From Larkinella sp. C7 (GTDB taxonomy: Bacteria > Bacteroidota > Bacteroidia > Cytophagales > Spirosomataceae), in assembly GCF_006149005.1 (NCBI RefSeq), contig NZ_VBSL01000008.1, forward strand, positions 186,001-250,000: DNA of 64,000 nucleotides. The letters run 5' to 3'. The notes below the pieces were generated by a model. It was given only the letters and a program-made list of their open reading frames with translations. It did not search any database and was not told the DNA's origin. Positions 19,292-28,466 of the stretch are shown here, one piece after another; within the stretch, counting starts at the first letter, position 1, and every line of letters starts with the position of its first letter. Made by a program: the position numbers and the translations under genes.

Positions 19292-19318
19292 TTTAGTTTT
19301 CTCCTGCCCTATCGGTTG

Positions 19319-19738
19319 TCAACCCGGCCAAGTTTTATTGTTACGGCCATCGACAGAGTGCTTGCCGGGGCCTACAAAATAGAGGGTAAAATAGACCAGA
19401 AAATACAACAAAGGCATCTCTTTTTTCCCAAAAGGGTCTGCCCCGTGGGCAAAAAACGTAACCACCAGCATGTTGATCATGAGGATGATGGTAGCTACCC
19501 GCGTTTGAAAGCCAAGCAGAATCAGAATAGAACCAACAAACTCGGCCAGCATAGAAAGAATCAGAGATGGCATACTACCGATTCCAATGGGATCGCCAAA
19601 GGTGAAGTTACCGGCCAGTACTTTAGCGAATTTAGGCCAGCCATGCGTCAACATCAGAGCTGCAACGCCCATTCGCAGCACCAGCAGTGAAAAATGTACC
19701 ATCGATGGGCTAGCCTTTGTTCCTAACAGTGGTTTCAT
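19319..19738 (-). CDS. DoxX family membrane protein
   Basis: A 139-residue polytopic inner-membrane protein of the DoxX/DoxD-like family with about four hydrophobic segments. Family marks are the first helix LRMGVAALMLTHGWPKF, LAEFVGSILILLGFQTR and the C-terminal FVGPGKHSVD with its conserved GPG.S.D. It is convergent with the esterase gene (27-bp gap). DoxX-like proteins are linked to quinone-dependent or redox functions in a few cases, but no specific role can be given here. Confidence 0.88.
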   Translation of the reverse strand: MKPLLGTKASPSMVHFSLLVLRMGVAALMLTHGWPKFAKVLAGNFTFGDPIGIGSMPSLILSMLAEFVGSILILLGFQTRVATIILMINMLVVTFFAHGADPFGKKEMPLLYFLVYFTLYFVGPGKHSVDGRNNKTWPG

Positions 19739-20082
19739 AGCAGATTGTCTGGTTACTTACCTAAACGGCCTTTCGCAGGCGTCTGTTTAGTTTTTTTTGC
19801 AAAAATCCGTTTCGCCCGAATCCAGAGACCAATGTAAAAACTCTCCCGCCCGGATCGTTTTCCTTTCCTAATTTCCTGCTCTTTGAAGGTTGTCAGCTAA
19901 TTTACTTTTCTTGAATAACTCTCTGGGTCAGGACTTTAGATACTGTTTAGCAGACCGTAAACTTCCATAAAAACAAATTATTTTAACCTCAATTGGTCGC
20001 AATTATTCCTCAAAGAAGTACTCTATAATTTACAATAGATAAGTAGTATATTGTATACAATTAAACACACAAACCACGCCTC
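19739..20082. other. Gene-free AT-rich stretch
   Basis: About 340 bp without a supportable gene. Base composition drops visibly at about 19860, marking the left side of the AT-rich accessory region. The last 100 bp, rich in A and T, should hold the promoter of the LuxR-type gene. Confidence 0.5.
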
Positions 20083-20706
20083 ATGAATACAATAATTGGT
20101 ATACCATCTAATCATTTTATAGCTTCTTACATGACCGAAATTTCCAGATCGGTATGTTTAAGTATAAATATCATTTTTGACATTCAACAAGTTGAAAAGA
20201 TCGTGAAACAGCAACCTGTTGATTGGGTCTTATTTGACATCTATGAGAAATCGACAATTTATTTTGATATTCTGCGAGAATTACGATTGCGGGAACGCTG
20301 TTTCCAATTAGCACTATTAGTAGACAATAGCGTTAATTATACAAAAATTATCGGCAATTATATTCAGGATTTAAAGCCCGACTTAGTCTGCGGTTTTCAT
20401 GAATTACCACACTGTTTAAGGTTGATTTCTCTGGGACAGCGCTTTCTGCCTTCATTACCCCCCATAGCGCGAATGCACGCTATACAAGGATGGAATGAAT
20501 TGACTGGGCGCGAAAAAGAAATATTGTGGGAATTAGCGGAAGGGAAATCTACAGCGGAAATAGCCGGCATATTATACATCAGCACCAAAACGGTCGAAAA
20601 TCATAAGGCAAATATTTCTTCGAAGCTAAATGTAAATGGAGGGCCGGGCTCTTTGTTAAGATTCATTTTTAAAAATAGAGTATACATCTTATCAACAAAA
20701 TATTAA
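20083..20706 (+). CDS. LuxR-type (NarL/FixJ-like) transcriptional regulator
   Basis: A 207-residue regulator. The C-terminal 65 residues are a clear LuxR helix-turn-helix (WNELTGREKEILWELAEGKSTAEIAGILYISTKTVENHKANI, split here for description). The N-terminal part looks like a receiver-type fold with strand VDWVLFDIYEK, but lacks the acidic cluster near the start expected of a phosphorylated receiver, so it is probably degenerate. No kinase is nearby. It lies 119 bp upstream of the giant lectin/glycosidase gene on the same strand and is equally AT-rich, suggesting the two arrived together and that it regulates that gene. Confidence 0.85.
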   Translation: MNTIIGIPSNHFIASYMTEISRSVCLSINIIFDIQQVEKIVKQQPVDWVLFDIYEKSTIYFDILRELRLRERCFQLALLVDNSVNYTKIIGNYIQDLKPDLVCGFHELPHCLRLISLGQRFLPSLPPIARMHAIQGWNELTGREKEILWELAEGKSTAEIAGILYISTKTVENHKANISSKLNVNGGPGSLLRFIFKNRVYILSTKY

Positions 20707-20825
20707 ATATAGAAACAAAAATAGGTAAACTACCCTACAAATTCGCATAATATCACTCATGTAGTCAAGGAAACACTTTATGAATTTTACGAAAACACTA
20801 TCGTAAAATCCACATTCTTGCTATC

Positions 20826-23800
20826 ATGAGAAAAATAAGTTACCTTGCAGAAAGGAATCGCACCTTCATAAACTTAATAGCATTATTAGCGCTATTAAGT
20901 TTACCATCTTTTCGATTTAGTAACATAAATAGGGAAGAAAAAACCCCTTCTATTGTGCTAAAGAATATGGAGAAACCCGCTACATACATATTTGAAAAGA
21001 GTCGAAACCCAGGAAGCGGGAAACCCAGAAGACCGATTCTTCTTCCCTCTTATCCATCCCCCAATCGAAAATCAGCCTCCTTGGGTAGTGATCCGATTCG
21101 TTTTGTCTTTTACACCAACAAAAAGCAGGTCAGCCTTGGTGAAGAAGTGGAATTAACGATAACGGCTCACTACATGGCCATGCACCCCGGCCTGCTGGCG
21201 ACCTTTCCCGGTTCGAATGCGTTCAGTCTCAAAGTGATCGTCCCGGACGGTTTCATTCAAACGGGTGGTGACTATGTCGACCTCATCGGTACCGAGCTTT
21301 CAACCCATCGGAAGACGGTTACCTATTCTCTCAAGGGCAAGTTTGTTTCAATTTCCAGCAATCACACCTTCCGCTTGCTACGCAGCCATAAGGATGCCGG
21401 TGCTGACAGCAAATTTATAGAAAAGAGCAAATTCCAGATTCATTGCCACAACTCCGCCGAAAGCCTTGCCAATGCCGGGTCTTTGAAAGGATCACGAATT
21501 GCTGTAGCCGAAGTTGCTTGTACACCTTTTCCAATTGTGTGTTCTGGTAACAACTTTGAGATTCGCAATCAAACTGTTACTGTAGCACAGACAGGCACCT
21601 ATTCGCTGGCGGTTTCGTACCGCTCCCATGAAAAATCTGCGATTGGGATTGTGCGAATCGATGGTGTAGCCCAAAATGTAGCGTTTGCTATGACTACTTC
21701 GTACTTAAACCAGGTCGTAGGTACCGTGTCACTTAGTGCTGGCACTCACACGATTGGATTAAGTTCAGGTACCGAAGGTGGGCTTATTTGTTTTAATAAC
21801 ATCTGTCTGACCAACGCTGATAACTCCTGCAGCTATACGCCATCTGCTACCGTTAGCAATACGACTCCAGGCTGTGGGACTTCGGTAAATTTAAGTGCAA
21901 CCTGTGAAGGTAGTGATTGTGCTGGGCTAAATTATAGTTGGAGTGGAAACGGCGTTGATCAACATGGCCAGACGATAAGTGTGAATACGCCTTCCAGCGA
22001 TGGATTTTACACCTATACCGTAACAGCAGTCAAGAGTGGATGCAGTAAAACCGCTCAAACATCGATCACTGTTAATGGATGTGGGTCAGGATCGCTTGTG
22101 GGTTGTTATGTAATCCGCTCCAAAAAAACCGGACAAGTTTTACAATCTCTATCCGGCGATGTGGTCGAACAACGAGCTGCTAATAGCCAGGCAAACCAGA
22201 TATGGAAAGCCGAAAGTGTAGGAACCAATCAATACCGCTTCACCACGCAGGATGGCTCCGGCAAAAGCATGCAGGTCAATAGTGCCAGCCAAGGCGAATT
22301 AGTCCGAATCGGAACCTACACCGGAACCGATTTGCAGAAATGGACCCTTAAAAGCGACAACAACGGCAGTTATCGAATCAACACCTCCAATGGGCTTACC
22401 TGGGATATGCGAAATTATGGCGTAGAACCACAGCTTCAGTTGTGGGGGAATCTCACCGAAGGTTTCGCCGACCAGCGTCTGTTTGGTTTCGAGTCTACCG
22501 GTTGCCCTACCACTCCTCCGGCAACCGGTTCCTGCACCACCTTGCGAAATGCCGACTCCCCTGCCAACCTGACTGGCGGCTTGGCGTATAAGTATTACCA
22601 AAGCATCGCCAACAACGACTGGTGTTCGGCCACCGGACTCAGCAGTCAGGCTGTCGTTAGTTCCGGATCGGTCGGCACCATTAGCCTCACGCCCCGCCAG
22701 CGCGACGACCATTTTGGCTTCGAGTTTACTGGATACATTCAGGTACCGGCTGATGGACAATATACTTTTTTTCTTAACAGCGACGATGAGTCCCGACTCA
22801 GCATTGGTGGGCAATTGATCATTGCTCATAGCGGTTGCCACGGCACAGCAACAGCAGGCCAGGAACCCAGCGGCTCTATTTGTCTGCGGGCAGGTTATCA
22901 CCCCATCCAGATTCTTTATAGCCAAGGGGATGGAGGATTTGGTTTGCAAACATTCTGGCAGGGTCCCACTTTTGCCAAGCAGGAGATCCCCGCCGGAGCG
23001 TTGTTTCGTAGTGGAACACCAAATACAGTGGCTTGTAATTTTGTTGTCAGTGCCACAGCACCGGCCACAGCGGGTTGTGGCAGTGCCATCACACTCAACG
23101 CTCCATGTACAGGAAGTGACTGCAACGGTCTAACCTATAGCTGGAGCACCGGACAAAATGGTCAATCAATCAGCACCACAGTACCAAGCAGTAATGGTAC
23201 TTCTACCTATACTGTAACGGTTAGCAAGAATGGGTGCAGTAGCAAGACGACCCAAACAACAACAACTGTTAACGGATGTGAAGCTGTAAGCACCATTTGT
23301 AACCCCTTCCCTATAGTATGCTCTGGAAATTCTCAGGAAGTTCGTAACCAAACCATTACTGTAGCCCAGGCAGGTACTTATTCGTTGTCGGTTTCATACC
23401 GTTCCCATGAAAAATCTGCGAACGGAATCGTAAGAGTCGATGGAGTTGCGAAAAATGTAGCTTTTGCCATGACCACCTCGTACCTAAACCAGGTCGTAGG
23501 TGCCATATCACTCAGTGCGGGTAATCATACAATTGGGTTAAGTTCAGGTACCGAAGGTGGCCTGGTTTGTTTCAATGAAATCTGTCTGACTAGCACGACA
23601 TCCACAACTTCCAATTGTAATTATGGCTTAACTGTTAATAGCAGCAATGCAAATCCAGGCTGTGGAGCAGCTATTACCCTGAATGCTACTTGCAGCGGAG
23701 ATTGCGATGGAGTAAACTATAGTTGGAGCACCGGACAAAACGCTCAATCTATTAACACCAATGTTCCAAGCAATAACGGAAACCTGATCTACACAGTCAC

Positions 23801-25202
23801 AGCCAACAAGAATGGATGTGCCACTAAAACGGCACAAATTGACGTATCCGTTATTGGTTGTCCCAATAGTACGAATGTGGCAACTAAAACATTTATGCTC
23901 ACAGCGATAGGAGGATATGAAACTTGGAGTGACAATAATACTTACTCTCTCCGCAAATTCCATGCTCATCCCCAGCATACGAAGCCTGCTGCAGGCTTAA
24001 CAGTAAAGAATATTGAACATCTGAACAAGGTGATGAATTATTGGCACGAACTCGGAGGGACTCACGTATCCATGCCTATGGTTTGGGAAGATACCGAACC
24101 GGCGGCTGGCCAATTTGAGTTTCGTCATTGGGATTGGATATTCAGTAAGGCCAATTCGCTTGGTCTTAAAATAAATATCAATCTAATGCCATTGGTAGAT
24201 TTCGAGCATTCTGATGAAAAGTACCGTACATCGGCTAGTTGGAGATACGAGAGCGAAGACGCTGCTAGAAAAACAGTGCTTGACTCTAATGGAATGCCTA
24301 AACGGGAAAATGGAGTATTACTCACAGAACCGGCAAAGCATTTTATGAGTTATTATTCACCTAAAATGGAAAATTACCGGAGATGGTTGAATGGAGTGGC
24401 CAATTATTTAGCTAATCACACTAATAGCATTGGCTATATAGCTGTCGTCACCAACCACCATAAAGAGGCAAATTACTATCTCAATGCCAACTCCGATTTC
24501 CATGCCAGTGCGTTAAATGCTTGGAGTAACAGATATCCTGGAATTTCGAGCCCCCCGGACGAAACTGGTGGCTCAGATTTACTTCAACAACGATGGCTTA
24601 AGTTCCGGTCTGAGACACTTATTAATTTTGTATCAGAGTGGGTAAGCATACTAAAAGCCAAAAATTTAAAAACAGTGCTTGATGTAGGTAGCTTTACAGA
24701 TAACAACAGCCGACGAGGGACTTGGGCTTTACTTGGAATGCTTCCACCAAATTTAGATGGTGTTAAGCATAACCCAGCCTGGGACTATCCGGCAGCTTTC
24801 GATACCCGTATCGTAGCAAGTGTTCGTCCTTCATTAGCGTCTGTCGAATGGACGAAAGAATGCAATAATGCTATTGGCTGCCCTCCTTCTCTTGTACCTT
24901 ATCTTATTAATAACTTTAAGGCAAGTATTGATGCCGGAGCAACGGATCTATCATTTGCTTTTTTTGACCAGGAAACTCCATTTCCTAATAATGATTTGGA
25001 CGCAATTGTAAATGGACTTAAAAGCTCAGGATATTGGAACAAACCCATTCCAATCTTTAACTCTAACTGTACGATGGAGATCAGTGTAAAAGAGGTTATG
25101 ACTCAAGGAAAATACACTAGCGATCACTTTTTAAACATTTTCAATAACATAAAAAACACCTGTGGTTATCCCATAATAAAAGTTAAAAATGACTTAGAAT
25201 AG
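20826..25202 (+). CDS. Giant secreted lectin/PA14 protein with C-terminal glycosidase-like TIM barrel
   Basis: A 1458-residue exported protein. Domains in order: hydrophobic signal near residues 15-30; a beta-domain (about 90-200); a Cys-rich carbohydrate-binding-like module (about 231-330); an Ig-like Cys-rich module (about 335-418); a ricin-type lectin domain (about 421-558; SLVGCYVIRSKKTGQVLQS); a PA14 domain (about 571-735; GYIQVPADGQYTFFLNSDD); a second Ig-like module; a second copy of the binding module (about 823-925); a third Ig-like module; and a TIM-barrel-like region (about 1015-1400; VSMPMVWEDTEPAAGQFEF) resembling clan GH-A glycosidases. The catalytic pair is not certain: NHHKEANYY could be the acid/base position. 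No type IX sorting domain is seen at the C-terminus. A related lectin protein is at 58534-61734. Substrate unknown. Confidence 0.82.
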   Translation: MRKISYLAERNRTFINLIALLALLSLPSFRFSNINREEKTPSIVLKNMEKPATYIFEKSRNPGSGKPRRPILLPSYPSPNRKSASLGSDPIRFVFYTNKKQVSLGEEVELTITAHYMAMHPGLLATFPGSNAFSLKVIVPDGFIQTGGDYVDLIGTELSTHRKTVTYSLKGKFVSISSNHTFRLLRSHKDAGADSKFIEKSKFQIHCHNSAESLANAGSLKGSRIAVAEVACTPFPIVCSGNNFEIRNQTVTVAQTGTYSLAVSYRSHEKSAIGIVRIDGVAQNVAFAMTTSYLNQVVGTVSLSAGTHTIGLSSGTEGGLICFNNICLTNADNSCSYTPSATVSNTTPGCGTSVNLSATCEGSDCAGLNYSWSGNGVDQHGQTISVNTPSSDGFYTYTVTAVKSGCSKTAQTSITVNGCGSGSLVGCYVIRSKKTGQVLQSLSGDVVEQRAANSQANQIWKAESVGTNQYRFTTQDGSGKSMQVNSASQGELVRIGTYTGTDLQKWTLKSDNNGSYRINTSNGLTWDMRNYGVEPQLQLWGNLTEGFADQRLFGFESTGCPTTPPATGSCTTLRNADSPANLTGGLAYKYYQSIANNDWCSATGLSSQAVVSSGSVGTISLTPRQRDDHFGFEFTGYIQVPADGQYTFFLNSDDESRLSIGGQLIIAHSGCHGTATAGQEPSGSICLRAGYHPIQILYSQGDGGFGLQTFWQGPTFAKQEIPAGALFRSGTPNTVACNFVVSATAPATAGCGSAITLNAPCTGSDCNGLTYSWSTGQNGQSISTTVPSSNGTSTYTVTVSKNGCSSKTTQTTTTVNGCEAVSTICNPFPIVCSGNSQEVRNQTITVAQAGTYSLSVSYRSHEKSANGIVRVDGVAKNVAFAMTTSYLNQVVGAISLSAGNHTIGLSSGTEGGLVCFNEICLTSTTSTTSNCNYGLTVNSSNANPGCGAAITLNATCSGDCDGVNYSWSTGQNAQSINTNVPSNNGNLIYTVTANKNGCATKTAQIDVSVIGCPNSTNVATKTFMLTAIGGYETWSDNNTYSLRKFHAHPQHTKPAAGLTVKNIEHLNKVMNYWHELGGTHVSMPMVWEDTEPAAGQFEFRHWDWIFSKANSLGLKININLMPLVDFEHSDEKYRTSASWRYESEDAARKTVLDSNGMPKRENGVLLTEPAKHFMSYYSPKMENYRRWLNGVANYLANHTNSIGYIAVVTNHHKEANYYLNANSDFHASALNAWSNRYPGISSPPDETGGSDLLQQRWLKFRSETLINFVSEWVSILKAKNLKTVLDVGSFTDNNSRRGTWALLGMLPPNLDGVKHNPAWDYPAAFDTRIVASVRPSLASVEWTKECNNAIGCPPSLVPYLINNFKASIDAGATDLSFAFFDQETPFPNNDLDAIVNGLKSSGYWNKPIPIFNSNCTMEISVKEVMTQGKYTSDHFLNIFNNIKNTCGYPIIKVKNDLE

Positions 25203-25225
25203 GCCATTAAACAATTCTTTTTTTT

Positions 25226-25272
25226 AACACCATAAGCCTCCTTCTATAAGATAATAGGAAGGCTTATGGTGT
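25226..25272 (+). terminator. Hairpin terminator after lectin/glycosidase gene
   Basis: AACACCATAAGCCT pairs with AGGCTTATGGTGTT, with a partly paired inner section and an A/T-rich loop. It lies 24 bp after the stop codon and just after a T-run. Confidence 0.75.
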
Positions 25273-25323
25273 TGATTATATAATAATTTTACTCGTTTTC
25301 GATAAAATGTTTAATACATCCCT

Positions 25324-27117
25324 ATGAACGTAAGGCACCCATTAATTATCAACGTAACATTTTCCAAACTTCAAAATATAGGAGTTACAAAAGTAATCAC
25401 CCTACTTTCATGTTTAGCAGTTTATATACTGTATCTATACAAACAATACGTCTGCACTCCTCAGGTCCCATTCGGAGATGATCTGCCCACAATATTTCAC
25501 TATTTATTCCGATACGATCAAGCACTTACTCTATCCGAAAAAATATCAATTATCTTTAACAACAGAATGGTTGAGCACCGCTTGTTGAGTTCAAGCCTAA
25601 TTACTTTATTATTTTATCTGGTCGCAGGAAAAATAAAACTACCAATCTTAACAACCACCGCCGGGCTGATTTGGCTTAGTATATCTTTTTTTTATTATAC
25701 TTGGCTTAAAAAAACGAATGTATCGATAGCGTGGATTTTCCCTATATCATGTATATTAGTATCATTTGCACCTTACCAAGTCATTGTTTGGCCAATGGCA
25801 GCAATGCAACACTTATCAGTAATATTTATGGGTTATTTAACAATTTACTTATTAACTATACAGGATTTCCAAGGAAAAAAAAATCTAACACTTTCTTTTT
25901 TTTTATTGGCAACTTTCATCGCAATAACTGCGACATTTTCAGCAGGGAATGGAATGTTGGCTTGGCCTACAGGTATTCTGATTCTAGTATTAAAAAAAGA
26001 ATTCAAATTCCTTCTAATATGGATATGTTGCTCCATTTTTGCTACAGCTGGCAATTTTTGGAATTCTACACTAAATGGCACCCCATCAGACAATTCAATT
26101 AAAACCTTTTGTACGAATTTTTTCAAAGAAATTATTAGTTTTTTAGCTGGTCTTGGAGGTGGAATACGATTTCAGGGACATGAATCATTTCTTGATGATT
26201 GCAATTTCCAGTTCTCACTCAAATACCCTCCAATTTATTTGGGATTATTCATTTTTATTTCGTTTATATATTTGTTTGTAAAAACACTAAAATTTAAAAA
26301 CAATATATTTCTGCCTATAGTAGGCACTTCAGTTTTTATATTCTTAACAGTTGCACTACTTGTCATAGGGAGAACACCTCCAAATGGCGATTTAGTTGTT
26401 TTTAAAAGTCGGTATTACATATACTCTATTGCGGCAATCATCAATACCATATTCATTTTAGCAGCAATCTCCAAATCGAGTAAATGGCACCAGTGGTTTC
26501 TACTTGTGACAACACTTTTTAGTATCGGTTTTTGGGGCATATGGGAAGTACTCTCTTCTCATAAACTTATCAATCATTCTAATACACTACAAGTCGGCCA
26601 ATTTAATTGGAGAGAAAATGACCAGTGGGTGATCTATCAGTCTACGGCTTATTTTGAAAATTATTTCAATTCATTTTTCAATGAAGTAAAGAACAAGGCC
26701 TTCGGTTTTGAATTACCGCAAACCATACTGAATAAGGCCTTCCAAGAAAAAAAATGGAATGAAACCCACTTCTCACCTCTAAAAAAAATACACATCTCTA
26801 CTGACGTTGGGTACAAAAGGTTGGTTCGACTAAACATGGTTAATGATCAAGTAAAACCAATCCGACATCTTGATGAAGGCTATGTTGTAATTATGGCCTC
26901 CCAGAAAGATACATTTCTTCTGTGGTCACTTGTCTCTCCAACTGGTTTGCGAAATTTTTTAAAAACCGGAGATCGCTGCTCAAAAGGATACCGGGTTGAG
27001 GTTGAATTAGACCCAGAAAAGATACCAAAGGGCATTTATTTTTTCCATCAATTCTATTATTCAAGTGAGGATGCAATTGCAAGGAAAAAACCTGACGGAA
27101 AAATTGTTTTTAAATAA
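25324..27117 (+). CDS. Polytopic membrane protein, possibly GT-C-type
   Basis: A 597-residue integral membrane protein with roughly ten to twelve hydrophobic segments between residues 20 and 420, then a soluble C-terminal domain of about 170 residues. An acidic pair early on (VPFGDDLPT, after the first membrane segment) and the overall plan resemble GT-C polyprenyl-sugar glycosyltransferases or the membrane proteins of polysaccharide loci, but no decisive motif is present. Codon use is strongly AT-rich, unlike the flanking conserved genes. It follows the lectin/glycosidase gene after a terminator and is followed by the insertion-sequence cluster. I do not recognise it beyond this. Confidence 0.7.
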   Translation: MNVRHPLIINVTFSKLQNIGVTKVITLLSCLAVYILYLYKQYVCTPQVPFGDDLPTIFHYLFRYDQALTLSEKISIIFNNRMVEHRLLSSSLITLLFYLVAGKIKLPILTTTAGLIWLSISFFYYTWLKKTNVSIAWIFPISCILVSFAPYQVIVWPMAAMQHLSVIFMGYLTIYLLTIQDFQGKKNLTLSFFLLATFIAITATFSAGNGMLAWPTGILILVLKKEFKFLLIWICCSIFATAGNFWNSTLNGTPSDNSIKTFCTNFFKEIISFLAGLGGGIRFQGHESFLDDCNFQFSLKYPPIYLGLFIFISFIYLFVKTLKFKNNIFLPIVGTSVFIFLTVALLVIGRTPPNGDLVVFKSRYYIYSIAAIINTIFILAAISKSSKWHQWFLLVTTLFSIGFWGIWEVLSSHKLINHSNTLQVGQFNWRENDQWVIYQSTAYFENYFNSFFNEVKNKAFGFELPQTILNKAFQEKKWNETHFSPLKKIHISTDVGYKRLVRLNMVNDQVKPIRHLDEGYVVIMASQKDTFLLWSLVSPTGLRNFLKTGDRCSKGYRVEVELDPEKIPKGIYFFHQFYYSSEDAIARKKPDGKIVFK

Positions 27118-27187
27118 AATGCATGAGCAAGCAATTATAATTACTTAACCTAATACTCCAGATAGTGACCTTAGCCCAAATCTTGGA

Positions 27188-27200
27188 CAGTCAAAACTGG
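27188..27200. repeat. 13-bp direct repeat flanking the IS cluster (left)
   Basis: CAGTCAAAACTGG occurs here and again at 30641-30653 in the same orientation, bracketing the three insertion sequences. It overlaps the outer end and stop codon of the left element. Confidence 0.6.
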
Positions 27201-27461
27201 AGAATCGGGCTGGTATTCTCTTTCTTTTTCACTTGCATTCCGACTTCATTTGGGGTTTGATTTCCCAGCGAACTATGGGGCCGAAAGCTATTATATTCCT
27301 GCCGCCAAGCCTCGATCTTTTCTTGGGCATCATCCAAAGATAGAAACCAATGAGCATTCAAACACTCATCGCGGAAACTCCCGTTGAAAGATTCAATAAA
27401 CGGATTATCAGTCGGTTTCCCCGGTCTGGAAAAGTCAAGAGTCACCTTATTATCATACGCC

Positions 27462-27477
27462 CGCACGGGCGGCCCCG
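27462..27477 (+). repeat. 16-bp G/C insertion CGCACGGGCGGCCCCG (copy 2)
   Basis: Identical to the blocks at 6398 and 27645 and in the same orientation. It splits the Trp codon region of ALDKWAYDN in the transposase. Excision leaves GATAAATG joined to GGCGTATGAT on the coding strand, which reads DKWAYD. Confidence 0.88.
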
Positions 27478-27644
27478 CATTTATCGAGGGCTTTTGAAAT
27501 AAACTCGCTTCCATTGTCCACCTGAATCCGGTTCGGTATTGCTAAATTTACTACTTTTAATTGATTCATTACAGCCACAACGTCTTCGCCTTTAAGCGAC
27601 TGACCAACATGAATCGCCAGGCACTGTCGGCTAAAATTATCCAC

Positions 27645-27660
27645 CGCACGGGCGGCCCCG
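27645..27660 (+). repeat. 16-bp G/C insertion CGCACGGGCGGCCCCG (copy 3)
   Basis: Identical to the blocks at 6398 and 27462. It lies between ATTATCCAC and TACAGTTAAGG; joining these two restores the transposase stretch ALTVVDN. Confidence 0.88.
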
Positions 27661-28163
27661 TACAGTTAAGGCCCGGATTTTCCGCCCATCAAAGAGTTGA
27701 TCCGCCACAAAATCCATGCTCCAACTCTGATGAATACTAGAAAGTTCAGGTCTGTCGAGCCGGTAAGAAGCCGCTCGATTTCGCCTTGGCCGTTTGCTGC
27801 GCAGGTTCAAACCTTCTTCACAATACACCCTATGGACTCTTTTGTGGTTGTCACGCCAGCCTTCCCGGCGCAATAAAACATGAATCCGTTTATAGCCATA
27901 ACGGATCCTCACTTGGGCAATCTCCCTAATTCTTTGACGAACGGCTGTGTCATCACGCCGGTGAGGTTTATAATACCAACAAGACCTTTGAAGCTGTATA
28001 ACCGAGCAGGCACGTTGGGTGGGAACTCGGTAATCATTCATTAAGCTAGCGGCCAGCATCCGCTTCTGGGCTGGCCTTAAAGCTTTTTTTTGAGTACGTC
28101 TTGTAGCATCTGCTTATCTAAACTCAGGTCGGCTACGAGTTGCTTCAGTTTCTGATTTTCCTC

Positions 28164-28179
28164 GGCACCGGCCGCCCGG
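28164..28179 (+). repeat. 16-bp G/C insertion, variant GGCACCGGCCGCCCGG
   Basis: Inserted between TTTTCCTC and CTCCAACTG; joining the flanks restores LEEEN in OrfA. It matches the three identical blocks at 12 of 16 positions when compared on the same strand, and all differences are G/C exchanges. Its only A/T base is at position 4, as in the others. Confidence 0.82.
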
Positions 28180-28234
28180 CTCCAACTGTCGAAGTTTTCG
28201 TAGTTCTGGAACCCCTAAACCAGCGTACTTCTTG

Positions 28235-28250
28235 CGGTCCGCCGCCGCGG
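28235..28250 (+). repeat. 16-bp G/C insertion, variant CGGTCCGCCGCCGCGG
   Basis: Interrupts OrfA after YYNW. The net length of the extra DNA is 16 bp; the boundary is uncertain by one base because the flanking G could belong to either side. Its only A/T base is again at position 4. It is less like the identical blocks than the variant at 28164. Confidence 0.72.
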
Positions 28251-28466
28251 TTCCAGTTGTAATAGGTAGCCTCGCTGACTCCCATCTTCCGGCAAACTTC
28301 CGCCACAGGTACACCAGTGTCAGCCTGACGGAGTGCAAAAATGATTTGTGCTTCGGTGAACTTCGTCTTTTTCATAAGCGATTTCTGATTGTTTAAGTTA
28401 TCAAAATCGCCCGAATTTCTCTACTCAATGAGTGTCCACTTTTCAGGGCCAAGGTCAGTCACCAAG

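Larger units (their letters stand above)
27191..28059 (-). pseudogene. IS3-family transposase OrfB (left element), broken by two 16-bp insertions
   Basis: An IS3-family DDE transposase OrfB whose frame is broken twice. The first piece runs from MLAASLMNDYRV to RALTV (28059 to about 27661), the second from VDNFSRQC to [10 protein letters not shown], the third from [16 protein letters not shown] to the stop at 27191. The intact relative at 29740-30599 reads [10 protein letters not shown] and [11 protein letters not shown] across the same two points. The breaks coincide exactly with identical 16-bp G/C blocks at 27645-27660 and 27462-27477; removing both restores one frame with the DDE residues (SMDFVAD, VDNGSEF and the E in FIESFNGS). 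The enzyme cannot be made as it stands. Confidence 0.9.
28077..28375 (-). pseudogene. IS3-family OrfA (left element), broken by two 16-bp insertions
   Basis: OrfA starts at ATG 28375 ([21 protein letters not shown]) and reads the HTH region as far as YYNW, where the frame is lost. It resumes as KKYAGLGVPELRKLRQLE and is lost again, then resumes as [27 protein letters not shown] to the stop at 28077. The intact relative at 29479 has both joins continuous ([10 protein letters not shown] and [10 protein letters not shown]). The two breaks are 16-bp G/C blocks at about 28235-28250 and 28164-28179. Confidence 0.88.
27199..28427 (-). mobile_element. IS3-family insertion sequence, left copy, inactivated
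   Basis: A 1.2-kb element with overlapping orfA and orfB on the minus strand. The orfA-side end (TGAGTAGAGAAATTCGGG read from 28427) and the orfB-side end (TGGAGAATCGGGC from about 27198) are imperfect inverted repeats. The A8G slippery run before the orfA stop is kept. It carries four 16-bp insertions, two in each gene. It faces away from a related but clearly diverged copy at 29430-30600; no matching short target duplication was seen. Confidence 0.8.

Noticed and set aside
27462-28250. CRISPR-like or direct-repeat array formed by the G/C blocks
   Set aside because: Spacing is irregular (167 and 55 bp between pairs) and the intervening DNA is ordinary transposase code, so there are no spacers.
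28389-28466. Apparent N-terminus of the truncated OrfA (26 codons)
   Set aside because: These codons come from the end of the neighbouring element and the IS terminus; they are joined to orfA only by chance.
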